64,000 nt of DNA from Endomychus coccineus (GCA_958510875.1 OY294067.1:150486962-150550961), one strand, 5' to 3'; shown: positions 40,864-53,738, counted from the first letter of the stretch. Numbers and translations: made by a program. Notes: generated by a model from the sequence alone, not told the origin.

Positions 40864-41800
40864 TTAGTACATAACCGATAACAGATAAGGATAATGTGAT
40901 GTTGAGGAGAACGGTTCAGATGCTGAGGCTCTGTTGTGGAGCTGAGCGAGAATTGGGTGAAAATTGTCTAAATCTACAGCTTCAAGTTGAATGGGATGGG
41001 TACGCATGGTTTTCGTTCCTTTCTTTGAGGTGAAATTTGATAGGTGAGGGATGTTTATTGTTTTGTAGATCGAACTCGAGTTGTGCTGGGTTTGTGATAG
41101 GGTTTGTTGCAAGCGGAGATCGTAGTCTCTTGGGAGAATAATGGAATAGTTTCTATGTAGATCCATGTTTACCAAACTTGAATTGCAGTTCAAAATTGCG
41201 GTTGACCTATTTGGGATGATGGTTATCCATTGATTTACTTTCATAATATTGATTTTCAAATGCATCTAACTTGATCGTTTCAGGAGAGCATCCATCGAAC
41301 CGGTATTTATATTGTATCAATCGTATTTCACAAGATGCTTTGCTGTTAACTGGTAGAGTTGGAGTTGGTTTATAGAGATATGATTCTGATGAGATTTTTG
41401 TACATTTAGTATCTGTTGAGGCATAATTGAACTTGTTCAGGATTAGATATTGTTTTTCTGGAAGTAAGATTTGAAATAAATTGAAAGAGATTTCTATTGG
41501 AAATGCGAATAGATCATAAAAATTTTAAAGATGTTTCTCGACAATTGAAATTTCGATAATGAATATAAGGTTGTAGCCTTTAGTATAGCTCTTTCTGTTA
41601 AGCAAATCTGGTTTGAAATAAGGACTTTCTGTTGATTTTGAAATTTTGAAATATTTTCAATAGCTTCATCATATCTTTCTGCATCGTTTTTGTCAAGGTT
41701 TCCCGTTATGAATTTGAAACCTGATCTTAGCCCTTTGAATAATCCTGTTCGTTTTTTTGTCTGATGAGGTGACAATTGATTTAGTTTTCTTCCACTTTCG
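40864..41800 (-). pseudogene. Errantivirus-like envelope gene remnant
   Basis: A minus-strand frame at 41494-41775 contains TKKRTGLFKGLRSGFKFITG followed by DAERYDEAIENI. This matches the cleavage-site and fusion-peptide region of the baculovirus F-like Env carried by insect errantiviruses of the gypsy group. The downstream frame at 40864-41265 and stop-broken sequence between them look like the rest of the ectodomain and stem. The copy is interrupted and has no intact C-terminal membrane anchor that I can see. It is an old, broken endogenous copy. Confidence 0.65.
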
Positions 41801-41899
41801 GTCAGTGAGTAACTCGGGAGATTTTCGTAGTTTGAGATATCTGTAGCTAGTGCTTAAGTACAATTTGATGAATTCAGTCTAGATATAATGTTGCTTTGT

Positions 41900-42130
41900 T
41901 CAGAGGAATTTTTGGTAGAATTCTATCGTATTTGGTCCTTTTACAAATTTCGCATGAGCTTATATATTTTGTAACAGAATTTTGGATATTAGGCAAATAA
42001 TAATTCTTATGTAATTGTTGCATAGTCCCTTGGATGCCTCTATGGTTCCTTTTGCCTTCGTGGTAATTTTGGAGTCAAGTTTGTTATTCGTCTAGGTATA
42101 CATTGATTTTATCCGAAGTGCACCTTATTA
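41900..42130 (-). pseudogene. Gypsy/errantivirus integrase zinc-finger remnant
   Basis: The minus strand reads HRGIQGTMQQLHKNYYLPNI and then ISSCEICKRTKYDR, an HHCC zinc-binding domain of a Ty3/gypsy integrase, with stops nearby. The catalytic core that should follow is missing, and the env remnant begins about 130 bp later, so an internal deletion joins the two. Confidence 0.65.
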
Positions 42131-42518
42131 TTTTAGGTCAATCATTTGAGCCTTTTTCTGTGTATACTGTAACGAAGCTCTGAAATCGTGAATAATTATT
42201 TATTGGGAAACACTTATATTGATCATGAATTTTAAATTTCGTTTATATTAGTATATATAATTGATGATTCAGAATAATTGTATTGTTGTATAGGAATATA
42301 GGTAGTGCCGGGCATACGCATCCGCGTAGTATAAGTATCAGATTTGCATTCATTTCAATTCATAAACCGAGTATATTTGATTTCATTCGGCACCGTGCAT
42401 ATTTCGAGTCAACATAAGATAACGAAACAGATGTGAGCATAAAAACCACGACACAGAATCATCGAGAAACTGGTGGAGCAACAAGCACGCGAAATAAGCA
42501 AAAAAAGGGCTCGGCTGG

Positions 42519-42600
42519 AGCTGGTGTAGGTGACTTAACCAGCACCTCGATAGGTATAAAAGAAAGCCTCGCAAGCGTTCGAAGGTAGTCAGTGAGGCAA
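42519..42600 (+). promoter_or_regulatory. LTR-like core promoter
   Basis: TATAAAAG at 42555-42562 is followed 36 nt later by an arthropod-type initiator TCAGT at 42589-42593. The upstream stretch TTAACCAGCACCTC resembles the one at 46351-46365 before a second TATAAAAG (46374). The two are probably LTRs of one retroelement family. Confidence 0.45.
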
Positions 42601-42754
42601 CAATCAAGTAAGTTAGAAAGCTGAGGTAGAGTGCCAGCGTGACAGCCAGAGCGAACCTTCCAAAGTAGCGTAATCAATCAATTGTACCACCAAAAGTAGG
42701 TACTCCGCCAGTTACCATTGAAGTATTAGGTAAATAGTGATTCCGCTATTTGAG

Positions 42755-45115
42755 CAATAGGCCAGTACAAATAGTATTTGAACATCAAAAAAATTCGTTA
42801 CAGCAATCTGACAGGGGAATATTGTAGAACAAGATATTGTAAAAGAAGGAAAAATAAATCGAACCGACAGCTGCTATCCGGGGTGGGATGGGGTGTGTTT
42901 TTAGGGGTTGAAAACAGTTTTACGTGATTTCTGGCTAAACCGTGCATTCTATCAAAAAAAGTTAGATATAAAAATTATGGCGAATAAAAAGATTGTACTC
43001 ACTGTTTTTACACTAACCTCCAAATTTTTCGACAAAAATGCGAAAAACCGATTTTTCGGTTTTTAATTTTTTTCTTTGAGAAAAAAGCTTTATGAAGCTC
43101 AAACATTGGCAAAAGATACCTCTATTTATTGCAAAAAGGCAGTAATTTTTCCGGAGGGAAATATTTGAAGGTTGTTGTTAAATTTAATTTATGAAAAAAA
43201 AACAAATTTACAACTGCGATTTCCCTTAAAACTACGCCTCCTACAGAGTTCTGTTTTGGTTCACTTATTTGTTGTTACGTCTACTTCCGATAAGTGGTGA
43301 AAAAAGGTATAGTGCAATGGAAAAATTGGCGAGAAAATTGAAAAAACCGAAAAATCGCTTTTTTCGTGGTAATTTACTTATTTATCGTTGAATAATTGTT
43401 ATTAATTGATAAAATCATTTTAATTTTTTTATGTTTATGGAAACTATAATATTATTTCTTCAATTATTGTATAGATCGAGTTTTAATATGATGTCATGCA
43501 TGTCTAAGACAGCAAATTATATCTGCTATATTCGTAATCCCAGGATACGAATATGAGAAATTTGAGGAGCTGTTTTCGAAGCTGAAAACAGCATGCGAAC
43601 GCAACAGAGGCCTCCTAAGCCAATTAGAGGTCGAGACGTCGTACCAACTTATGTTCAAATTGTTTTAATTTAGAAAATTGCACAAATGCTGAACTTCCAC
43701 AAATTTTCATACACGAAAGTGACTCGGAAGAAATGGAAACAGATCAATGTACTATAACTAGAACAGTACCCAATGAAACTTTCAAATATACTGGAGAATC
43801 GTTCAGTTTTGTTGAATTGGATGAAGAAGAACTACAACGCTCTGCGAAGAAAGCAAAATTAGAGAAAAATACATCGATGGGAATGCATACTTTCTTCAAT
43901 TTAGTTTTTTAAGCATGTTCAGAATAATATTAAATTTTTTTTACCGCATTTATGAATTTCATGTTGTTAATATGTATTACCCAAAAACAGGAGGGACCTG
44001 CTTCAATTTTCCCACTATGTATTATTTTTTATAAAATTTTTTTTTATATAAATATTCGCAATATAAACTTGTTCAGTGTAATATGCAAATACTGTCTCAT
44101 AATTGAAAACCACTCTACAAAACCAGTATATATCATTGTAGATCTACTACATTACCTATTGTATGATTATATTTTGTATAGTAAAGTAATTGATTTCGAT
44201 TAAAAAACTAAAATTGTTCTTAAATTCATATTGGGAATGTGCATTTCTTATGATTCGTTCGATAGTAACAATCCCATGTACGACGATCGTAGAAGTCATA
44301 TATTCCTATCCTGCGATTACGAAGATACAAATATAGCAGACATAATTTGCTGACTTAGACATGTATGACATCATATCAAAACTGGAGCTATACAATAATT
44401 AAAGAAATAATATTATAGTTTCCATAAACGTAAAAAAAATTGAATGATTTCATTAATTAATAACAATTATTCAACGATAAATATGCAAATTACCACGAAA
44501 ACAGCGATTTTTTTAATTTTCCCGCCATTTTTGTCATTGCAGTATACCTTTTTTTACTGTTTATCGAAAGTAGACGTAACAAAGAGTAAGTGAGCCAGAA
44601 CACAACTCTGTAGGAGGCGTATAGTTTTCAGGGGAATCGCAGTTAAAAATTTGTTTTTTTTTTAATTAAATTCAACAAGAACCTCCATATATTTCCCTTT
44701 GGAAAAATTACTGCCTTTTGCGATAAATAGAGGTATCTTTTGCCAAAGTTGAGCTTCATAAAGTTTTATTTGTCAAAGAAAAAAATTAAAAACCGAAAAA
44801 TTGGTTTTACGCATTTTTCTCCAAAAATTTTGAGGTTAGGTTAAAAATGGTTGATGAAAAAGTCGTAGATCTTTTTATTCCCTACACCTGTTATATTCAA
44901 CTTTTTTTGATAGAATGCATGTTTCAGCCAGACATAACGAAAAACTGTTTTCAACCTCTAAAAACACACCCCACATTCCATCCCGGATAGCAGCTGTCGG
45001 TTCGATAAATTTTTCCTTTTTTTATAATATCTTGTTCTACAATATCTCGCTGTCAGATTGCTGTGACGAATTATTTTTTCTATTTCTAATATTTTCTTCT
45101 ATTAGTACTGGCCTA
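42755..45115. mobile_element. Fold-back element with ~800-bp inverted arms
   Basis: The left arm (about 42755-43560) and right arm (about 44290-45115) are inverted copies, from TAGGCCAGTAC at the outer ends, through ACCGACAGCTGCTATCC, to the TTCGTAATC boxes near the loop. Runs of perfect match are separated by mismatches and small indels. The 730-bp centre holds remnants of a coding frame (HESDSEEMETDQCTI...ELDEEELQRSAKKAKLEK) that I cannot assign. A transcript would fold into very long dsRNA. Confidence 0.75.
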
Positions 45116-45339
45116 TAAGTATACTGAGCTCCATTGTTTTGCTCGCGGTACTGCCTTGTAATATCAGATACCGTTTAATTAGTAATTGTAATTGTACCTG
45201 ATACGTTTATCCTGTTCAATTTTCCATAACGTCCCGACAAATTCAATTGTTTCCTGTACCAATAATCGTAAAATTGAATTCATTAAGTAATTGTATTGTG
45301 TCAAAGGGTGTGAATGATTAGAGTGAAAGGGAATCACGA

Positions 45340-45720
45340 CACACCAATATACACTGTGCTTACTCGGAAATAAGGGTGTGTCGTGAATAGTCCGCCAACA
45401 GAGTGTACAAGCTGTGTTTACACGAAAGTAGGATCTGAAGGAAGAATATAGTGAAAGTGAATCACGACGCACCAACATACACTATGTTTACCCGCAAATA
45501 AGGGTGTATCGTGAATAGTCCGCCAACAGAGTCTACAGGCTGTGTTTACCCGAAAGTAGGATCTGAAGGAGGAATATATTGAAAGTGAATCACGACGCAC
45601 CAATATACACTGTGTTAACCCGGAAATAAGGGTGCGTCGTAGATAGTCCACCGCCAGAGTCTGAACGCTGTGTTTACCCGGCAGTAGGCTCCGTAGGGGG
45701 ATGTATGTTTAAGAGTCGTG
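45340..45720. repeat. Three to four ~118-bp tandem repeats
   Basis: Units share CACGACGCACCAATATACAC, GGTGTGTCGTGAATAGTCCG and GCTGTGTTTACCCG. Degenerate copies continue to about 45800. Short frames across them on the minus strand are repeat products. Confidence 0.8.
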
Positions 45721-46373
45721 ATATCCATTGTACACGTTGTGTTTACCCGGAAGTGAAGTGGTATTGCTGACGATGTGATTATAATTCTAATACGTTGTGA
45801 CTACCTGGAAATAAGAGTTATAATTGCCAAATTTATGTGTGGGTAGTATATAAGTACCTGGCACTGTCGTACAATTACCATTGAGACCGTTGTCAAGAAT
45901 CAACGCATACTAACCTGAAAGAAGTGCAGGGAAAATGAATCTTCCCAAAAGATTACTGATATCGCGCGGGGCAGAGAGGGTGTTGCGGAAGAGCCATTAC
46001 AACTCAAAACCTGCGTTCACGATAACTAATTGTTCTAATAATTAGTGCATGAATAGCCGTTTCTAATAATACTCACATGACTATTCGTTTGCAAGGCTAT
46101 AATAAGGACATAGCCAGCTTGAACCGCTTTCTTCGCGATTATAGTTTCTTAGCTTCCTTGTGCTTCTCCCGGGTCGGAATGGATTATTATTATAGAGAGT
46201 CAAATATTCATTGATGTTAAAGCTATGGATAAACTTATTATTGGAAAGTTCCGTGTTTGTCTAGCATGAATTTCAGCGTGTCACTCTTAAGCATTGTTCG
46301 GGACATAAGTAAAAAACCCTTGGCACAAAATAAGGAATTGGTAGAGCAGACTTGACCAGAACCTCAGAAAACA

Positions 46374-46381
46374 TATAAAAG
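46374..46381 (+). promoter_or_regulatory. Second LTR-like TATA box
   Basis: TATAAAAG is preceded by TTGACCAGAACCTC, closely related to the stretch before the 42555 box, and is followed by an AATAAA at about 46480. It fits an LTR promoter/poly(A) region. No terminal LTR boundary is clear. Confidence 0.4.
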
Positions 46382-46789
46382 CAGTGACCGATAAAAGATC
46401 GCTCTCTTTTGTGCTCATTTTGGTGATTTTTGATTTTCAAATAGTACTGTTGAAGTGAGATTAACATAAGAATCAGAGTGAATAAAGTATTGTCCGAGTT
46501 CAAGTCAGATTTAAACTGTGAATTAACAATAGTGTTCCGTTTTAGTGAATTGTTTCATAAGGTAAATGATAGCTAATAGTTCATATTTTTGGGCATTACG
46601 ATATATTGATTTCCGTAGTTTTGTGATTGGTAACCGTATGTACGATATCTGAGTTCCGTAGCATTCAGTAATTTAAATTGTTATAATTGAGTTTATTCCG
46701 TCATAGGTCGGACCGCGCACGATTTGAATTCGCACGTGAATTAAAATATTCAAGTAGTTGTATGGTATGTACAGAGTGTGTATGTTTGA

Positions 46790-47050
46790 ACGACAGGGGC
46801 GTCTTTGGTATATTTGTACACGCTGTGCCGAATCCGGAAGTATGAGTATATCCTAGACAACCAAACTACCACCGGCTTGTGCACGCTGTGCCGAATCCGG
46901 AAGTATAAGCTGGGGTGGCTGTGTGATTGCGAATCGTAATATCCCCTTATTCGTATAAGAAGCCCCGGCCGTATATGTAGGGGTTATTGCAGATACGATA
47001 GTTAGGGTTTGTGCACGCTGTGCCGAATCCGGAAGAATAAGCCCTAATTG
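46790..47050. repeat. Short repeat: GCTGTGCCGAATCCGGAAG motif, three copies
   Basis: CACGCTGTGCCGAATCCGGA occurs near 46829, 46880 and 47013, each followed by AGTATAAGC- or AGAATAAGC-like sequence. A related CTGTGTTTACCCGGAAGT motif appears in the 45-46 kb repeats, so the two arrays may share an origin. Confidence 0.65.
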
Positions 47051-47840
47051 TCTAGATTCTGAATCTGTAAAGTATATGAAATCTAACACTGTCATACAAT
47101 TACCGGGAACCCCGTTGATACCTAATACCAGGGTGGGTGTTATGACAGAATAAACTCAATCAGAGTCATTATCCGAAAATACCGTGAAATTTGATATCGT
47201 ACGAGCGGAAAACTAGTGCAAGACAATATTTTCCGAACCGACCGAAGTTTATAACCGTTTAATATATCGTAGTGTGTTTTGAACATTTCACGTATTATTG
47301 CCATCTAGATATTTACCGTACACCGCTTATTACTGTAGGACATGTTTGATTTGTATCTTCCGCAAATAGATAAATGTGAATAATTTATCAACCGATTCCG
47401 TACCGTTCAGTTGAAATTAAATACCAAACATATCGTAAAAAATAGATATGTTGAAACAGTTTTCAGATACCGTTTGAGCTTCATTAAATTTTCCATCTGG
47501 GTGAATTTTTGTGAATACTACCGTTCAATTGCATTTCACAAATTGTTCCGAAAGTGTACTTGTTATAATTATTATATATTTTAATATTTGGAATTCCCTG
47601 TTTTATCAAATAATTTCTGCTTCATCTTCAAATGAGCTAAGTTTTAACCAGGTATCAATTGTAATTAAAGCCTACAATTTTGATACTGTTTTCTGCCCAA
47701 CGGACCTTCGAAAAATCTGGCGCCCGAGGATTCGCAGCTTACCGCAGTAAGCAATTTACCGAAAGCGACAAGGTACACGTTATAAAGTTTGTCGTTAGTA
47801 AAGTAGAAGTAGAACGTTCCGTTTGTCGTTGTTCTTTCTC

Positions 47841-48500
47841 TTAAGAACGTGCAAATTTCTTCATAGTTTTATGATTTTCTCGAACGAGGTTATTTTCTGA
47901 GAAATTTGTTTCAACGGTTTTATTCGTATTGCGTGTATTATATACTGTGTAAACTTTGAGATTTATTGGTCCTTCGAGTATCGGGATTGTTTGTTGAGGT
48001 TCGATATTCGAATCAGAATGGATCGTTTCGGTATTTGAGGTTTTTTCTGGTTCTTGTACCATTTACAAATTGGGTTATTGATTCATATCATCCCTACTCG
48101 TACTTGGTCCAGTGATTTCGTCTAGATGCAATTCTCTCAAAGCTGTCTCAAAATCGATACTATCGATATTGTCTTTCAGTGTTTTTCAGAATTTGGCTTG
48201 ATGCCTTTTGCTGTTATTATATGTCCTTGGTAAGCTACTCCTTGTTTCAGAAACTCAGATTTATCGAGTTGAATTCTCAAATTCGCTTTTCTCAAGCGTT
48301 CGAACACTTGGAGAGAACTAGAGAGGAGAATTATATCGTCTAGGTAAAATTTCACCTATGGAATGGATCATTGCCATTTCTGCGTTGGTATATAGGTACA
48401 TTTTGAATACAACACATGATAAATTATCACTTATGAAATAAAAATGACAAAAAACCACTGTCTGTTTTCAAATCAACTGTCATGACTGATTCTACTGCAA
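47841..48500 (-). pseudogene. Gypsy/errantivirus pol fragment, inverted copy
   Basis: The minus strand carries the 3' end of a reverse transcriptase (near 48200-48340), an inter-domain segment reading MVQEPEKTSNTETIHSDSNI, and, on its outer side at 48360-48500, a stretch matching 50893-51010. The same parts occur in direct orientation at 50390-51010 but in a different order. Both copies are broken. Confidence 0.6.
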
Positions 48501-48720
48501 TGGAAAACTTCTGGATTATTTTCTAAAACTTGCTATGCGTGAACCAACTGTAAAACGTATGAAGCTAATTCGACTTATACATATTAACTATATAAATATG
48601 TTCAGCTTCAATATAAAAACATTCTTGTATTCAACTTTGCAGTGTGTTGTTACACTGAACTAACTGTAGTTAATTAATACAGTTTAAAAAAACTTAAAAA
48701 GTGAGTTCGACAAATTTAAT

Positions 48721-48731
48721 TGGCGCAGTCG
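48721..48731 (+). promoter_or_regulatory. Retroelement primer-binding site
   Basis: TGGCGCAGTCG directly follows a LTR-like end (AATTTAAT). This is the serine-tRNA-type primer site known from errantiviruses. It marks the start of the gypsy-group copy that continues to the right. Confidence 0.55.
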
Positions 48732-50890
48732 TTGAGATATCTCAAAGTTTCAAGCGACAAAATCACTCAAGAAACGTTCATTTCAACGATTTATTGAGAA
48801 GAAACCTTACGCAGGACACTTTGGACTCATTCGCCGGAGTGATCTGGAAAAGCAAGGAACAACATCGCCACTGCATTTTCAAGAGCAGAAACAAACGTTG
48901 AAGCTGCGGAGCATCGAACAAAATCGCTGGAACTCCATAATTATTCCGAAAACTGTTTCTAGCGGCAATATCCCTGCACTCACTACAATATGGACATATG
49001 GACATGGACACTTCTTCTAACAAGATTTCGAGGAAATAATTCAAATCACCCTCACGTCAGGTATAAACAAAGAAAACCGACTTTATTTCTGAGGAACTAT
49101 TCTATCAAGACGAATTTGGAGAGATACCTAGCGAACAAGAGTACACGGAAGATCCTTATATGTATCACCCTACGGAACAAAATGATGCTATATACACAGA
49201 ACAAGAATACAATGATTACGAATACGTTTCAACTGAAACCCTCCATCAGGATTTTCATCCAACATTGAAACCAATACAACATAATACAATCAAACAACAT
49301 ACAAGCATCAAAATTATCATTCATATATATCCCAGAATTTGATGCAGGATCCACAAAAACACTAATAAGCCCGAGAATAGCAAAAAACTTTTTACATGAG
49401 GATCCGTTCCAAATTCAGTCTGTACACCATATAAGTCAACATAATACAGTCGAAATCTTGTCCCTGCCGAGAACATTTAGAAATTCACCTTATCATAAAT
49501 TTCATGACTTCAATTTCAATCGTAAATCTTGATGCCATAATACACATGAACCATAAGGTACTGTGTACAAAAAACATGGACATCTCAATTCAAAATGACG
49601 ACAATCAGATCCCAAAATCATTCACAATAACTGTTGAACCAAGAAGAAAAAAGTTATTCAAATACCTGTGAACACAAATAACGAAACTTGTATAATAAAT
49701 TATACAGAAATTCAAGACCAATTCCCAATAACTTTCACGAAAGATGAGCCTCTCGATGTGGGAAACATGGACATAAGCGAAATAAACTCTTATGGAAAAA
49801 TGGACAATAACACTGGCATCAGTGAAGAAATTGGAAACATACAAAAACAAAACATGAAAAATATCCAATTGAATCACATGAATAAAGAAGAAAAGGAAGC
49901 TATAAGGAAATTTCGTTACGAAAACAGAGATTATTCCATCACGAAAAAATACCTCTAACATTCACAAACCAAATTAACCTCAGTATAAAAACAACGAATG
50001 GTGTTCCAATTTTTACGAAATCTTATCGGTATCTATAAAAACGAAGTAACAAAACAGATAGATAACATGCTGGAACAACAAATAATCCAATCTTCTATCT
50101 CACCATGGAGCCCACCTGTATGGATAGAACCGAAAAAGCAATCTTCTGAAAGAAGAAATAGAGAATGTTATTGATTACAGGAATTTAAACCAAATCAACG
50201 TCGATGAAAAGTATCCACTACCAAATACTACTGATATTCTTTATAAATTGGGAAAAAACAAGTATTTCACAACATAAGATCTAGTCTCTGGATTTCACCA
50301 AGTAGAGATGAATGCCATTTGGTTTGAAAAACTCACCCTCTACGTTTCAAAGAGTAATGGATAACATCCTACGAGGGATCCAAAATGAAAAATTTGTAAA
50401 CTACCTAAACGATATAATTCTCCTCTCTAGTTCTCTCCAAGTGAGTAAAGTGAATTTGAAAATTCAACTCGATAAATCCGAGTTTCTGAAAAAAGAAGTA
50501 GCTTACCAAGGACATATAATAACAGCAAAAGGCATCAAATTCTGAAAAACTGAAAAACAATATCGATAGTATCAATTTTGAGACAGCTTTGAGAGAATTG
50601 GAACTAGACGAAATCATTGAACCAAGTGGGAGTCGAGATAATCCAAATCAATAGCCCAATTTGGAGTGGTACAAGAACCAGAAAAAACCTCAAATACCGA
50701 AACGATCCATTCTGATTCGAATATCGAAGGACCAATAAATCTCAAAGTTCACACAGTATATAATACATGCAGTACGACTAAAACCGTTGAAACAAATTTC
50801 TCAGAAAATAACCTCGTTCGAGAAAATCATAAAGAAACTATGAAGAAATTTACACGTTCTTGCACGTTGCAGCAGAATCAGTCATGACAG
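48732..50890 (+). pseudogene. Errantivirus/gypsy gag-protease-RT remnant
   Basis: After the primer site come gag-like frames (from about 48735; NHSRNVHFNDLLRRNLTQDT). A protease-like region lies near 49340-49500 (FDAGSTKTLIS with a DAGS-type active site). A reverse transcriptase near 49970-50560 contains MPFGLKNSPSTFQRVMDNIL, and YLNDII where the catalytic YxDD should be. The last Asp pair is altered and stops interrupt every domain. RNase H and the integrase core are missing. The copy ends in the segment also found inverted at 47841-48062. Confidence 0.65.
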
Positions 50891-50964
50891 TTGATTTGAA
50901 AACAGACAGTGGTTTTTTGTCATTTTCATTTATAAGTGATAATTCATAATGTGTTGTATCCAAA

Positions 50965-51310
50965 ATGTACCAATATACCAACGCAGAAATGGCAATGATT
51001 CATTTCACCTATGGAATGGCTCACGGTAATACACAAGCTGCAAGACGAATGTATCAGGCACGATTTCCTCAACGGGTAGTTCCACACGTCAAATCTTTCA
51101 TTAATATTCATAGAAGACTTTGTGAAAATGGCAGTTTCAAAAGAACAACAACAGATAAGGCTCACGAGAGTTCGAACAGTTGAGATTGAAGAAGCTGTAT
51201 CAAATAGAATTGAAGAATACTCCGGAATTAGTAGACGGAAAATTGCTCGCAAATTGGATATTAACACAAATTTTGAGATCTCAATCGTAATGAGTGTGCA
51301 GATAGAGTGA
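50965..51310 (+). pseudogene. DD41D transposase N-terminal fragment
   Basis: The frame starts MYQYTNAEMAMIHFTYGMAH and includes YQARFPQRVVPHVKSF and HRRLCENGSF, the first helix-turn-helix of the same transposase family as at 38284. It shifts frame near 51170 (ISRRKIARKLDIN in the next frame) and stops. The catalytic domain is absent. It belongs to a different copy from the element that starts at 51412. Confidence 0.65.
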
Positions 51311-51411
51311 AACAAGCGGCAATAACTTTGAAATCATCCAAATTTTGGCACTCATTACCTTGGTTCATTCAAACGGAAATTCAATTTTCCTTCAAAAAGA
51401 TCACTGATGTA

Positions 51412-53738
51412 CAGGGTGTCCCATTTTGGGTACTTTTGCGAGGTATCTCCTTTATTTTTAAAGATAGAGAGTTGCGGTTTTCGCGACACTGTGCTACTTT
51501 TTCGTAAAACTCAAGATGCCGTCAACAGAATTTTCATAGCCCTTTTAGTTTTTAAGATACAGGGCATTTCTGAGAATGTTGCATTTTGTGACCCCCCTCG
51601 TATCTCCGTTATCCTTCAACTTATCGAAAAGGTAAAATGACATTCTGATAGTTTTTTTTTTCGTAGAATGCAGTGGTGTAGATAACTTTTGTTACATATT
51701 CACTGTTTTTGAGTTATATAGCAAACTTATGTTTTTTTAAATGGAACACCCTGTATATTTATAGACTATAAAATTTGTCTTTTTTTTACCTTTTCAAAAA
51801 TATATGATAGTATAAACTTTTTTTCAGAAACACGCAAATAATTGACAATTTTTAGAAATTAAATACATATTTTAATTGTAGGCCATTGATAATGTTTATG
51901 ACAAGTTCTTTCGGTATCATTATTCAATAGATATTTATCAATTTTTTCGAATAATGGCAGTTTACGAAAATAATGAGAAATATGATATGATGGTATGTTT
52001 TATACAGAGTAATGAAAATTCTGAAGAAGCTTCGGAATTATACTTCCAAAGGTGAGTAAGCTATTATGGCTATGAAAATCTCTATTATCATTTTAATTTT
52101 TGCTTGTTACATATCCAGAAAGAAGGCAACCGTTTTTTGGGATATTTGCCCGTTTAAAAGCAAATTTAGTTGAGCACGGATCATTTGTTCACCCGCGCCC
52201 TAAAACATACAACAAAGAGAACAGGGAAAGAAAAGCGATAGATACTTTAGGATATATAGAAGCAACATCTTCGTCCTCATGTAGAAAAATTTAGAAGGAA
52301 ATTGGTGTGCCAAAAACTAACGCTCAGAGGATCTTGAAGAAATATAAGTATCATCCATACAAATTTAATATACTACAACATTTGCATCCTGGCGATGCCG
52401 AGCGCCGGGCAGTGTTTTGCCAGTGGTATTTGCAACAAATCGATGCTAACGATTTATTTGGCAGACTTGTTTTTTGGTCAGACGAATGCTTTATTTCAAG
52501 TGCTGGCATTTTCAATCGTCACAATACCAGGAACTGGCGTAGTGAAAATCTGCATTTAATGTTTGAAAGAGCACAACAAGGACGCTTTGGAGTTGGGGTT
52601 TCATGTTTTATTTTGGGTAGACATATAGTTTATAGGATTTTTGAAGGAGGTCTTACAGCACGTAGATACCTAGAAATTCTTGAGGAAGTTATTCCAGAAC
52701 TGCTCGAAAACATTCCATTAGCCCAGTATAATGCTGTTTACCTACAGCAAGATGGTGCCCCAAGTCATAACTCTAGGCTCTTAAGGGCCTTTCTAAATAA
52801 TAACTTTCCTCAAAGATGAATAGGTACCAACGGACCTGTTAGATGGCCTCCACGATCACCAGATCTCTCAATTTTAGATTTTTTTCATGGGGTTATATAC
52901 AAAATGAAGTATATAAAACTCGATATGACGGCATTGCAAAACTTCGAGAGGCAATTCATTTAGCTTTTCGAAATCTGCGAATGAGAACAATGGTTCTTTT
53001 GAACGCTATTCAAAGAATCTCAAAGATGTGCCAATTTTGCATTAGAGAAAATGGTGGTCAATTTGAACATCACATTTAATTTTTTTTAATAATGTTATTT
53101 TTTTGTGTTTTTGTTATATTGTCACTTTACGCCACAAAACTGTTGTTACAAACTTACTGTTAGAAAAAGATCTATGGGAATTTTTTTTAATAGATACCTA
53201 TATACAAGGTATCCAATTATTTGTTAGTAATATGTAAGTTGCACTTGTTTATTATTGTTATCCATAGCCTACTATTAAAATATGTATTTAATCTTCTGAA
53301 AATTGTCAATTATTTGCGTGTTTCTGGAAAAAAGTTTATACTATCATATATTTTTGAAAAGGTAAAAAAAAGACAAATTTTATAGTCTATAAATATACAG
53401 GGTGTTCTATTTAAAAAAACATAAGTTTACTTTATAACTCAAAAACAGTAAATATGTAACAAAAGTTATCTACACCACTGCATTCTACGGAAAAAAATCT
53501 ATTAGAATGTTAGTTTACCTTTTCGATAAGTTGAAGGATAACGGAGATACGAGGGGGGTCACAAAATGCAACATTTTCAGAAATGCCCTGTATCTTAAAA
53601 ACTAAAAGGGCTATGAAAATTCTGTTGACGGCATCTTGAGTTTTACGAAAAAGTAGCACAGTGTCGCGAAAACCGCAACTCTCTATCTTTAAAAATAAAG
53701 GAGATACCCCGCAAAAGTACCCAAAATGGGACACCCTG
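51412..53738 (+). mobile_element. Second DD41D Tc1/mariner transposon with long TIRs, broken
   Basis: The element is bounded by TA dinucleotides at 51410-51411 and 53739-53740. Inverted repeats of about 480 bp start CAGGGTGTCCCATTTTGGG at each end and contain an internal second copy of the terminal motif (AACACCCTGTATA near 51747 and its mirror near 53397). It carries one decayed transposase gene. The inverted repeats are well conserved. Confidence 0.82.
51954..53079 (+). pseudogene. DD41D transposase, multiple lesions
   Basis: An ATG at 51954 opens the first helices; the frame is then broken by a GTGAGT...CAG intron-like stretch near 52051-52112 that does not rejoin in frame. ORF 52100-52294 continues, followed by a TAG. 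The 52307-52819 part holds Asp in VFWSDECFI and Asp in YLQQDGAPSH. A TGA at 52817-52819 stands where the intact 38284 transposase has Trp. The third Asp follows in SPDLSILDFF, again with 41 positions between. Later frames are shifted. It is inactive. Confidence 0.75.

Noticed and set aside
48778..49044. 88-codon minus-strand frame with Cys-x2-Cys
   Set aside because: It is antisense to the gypsy gag remnant and has no supporting family pattern.
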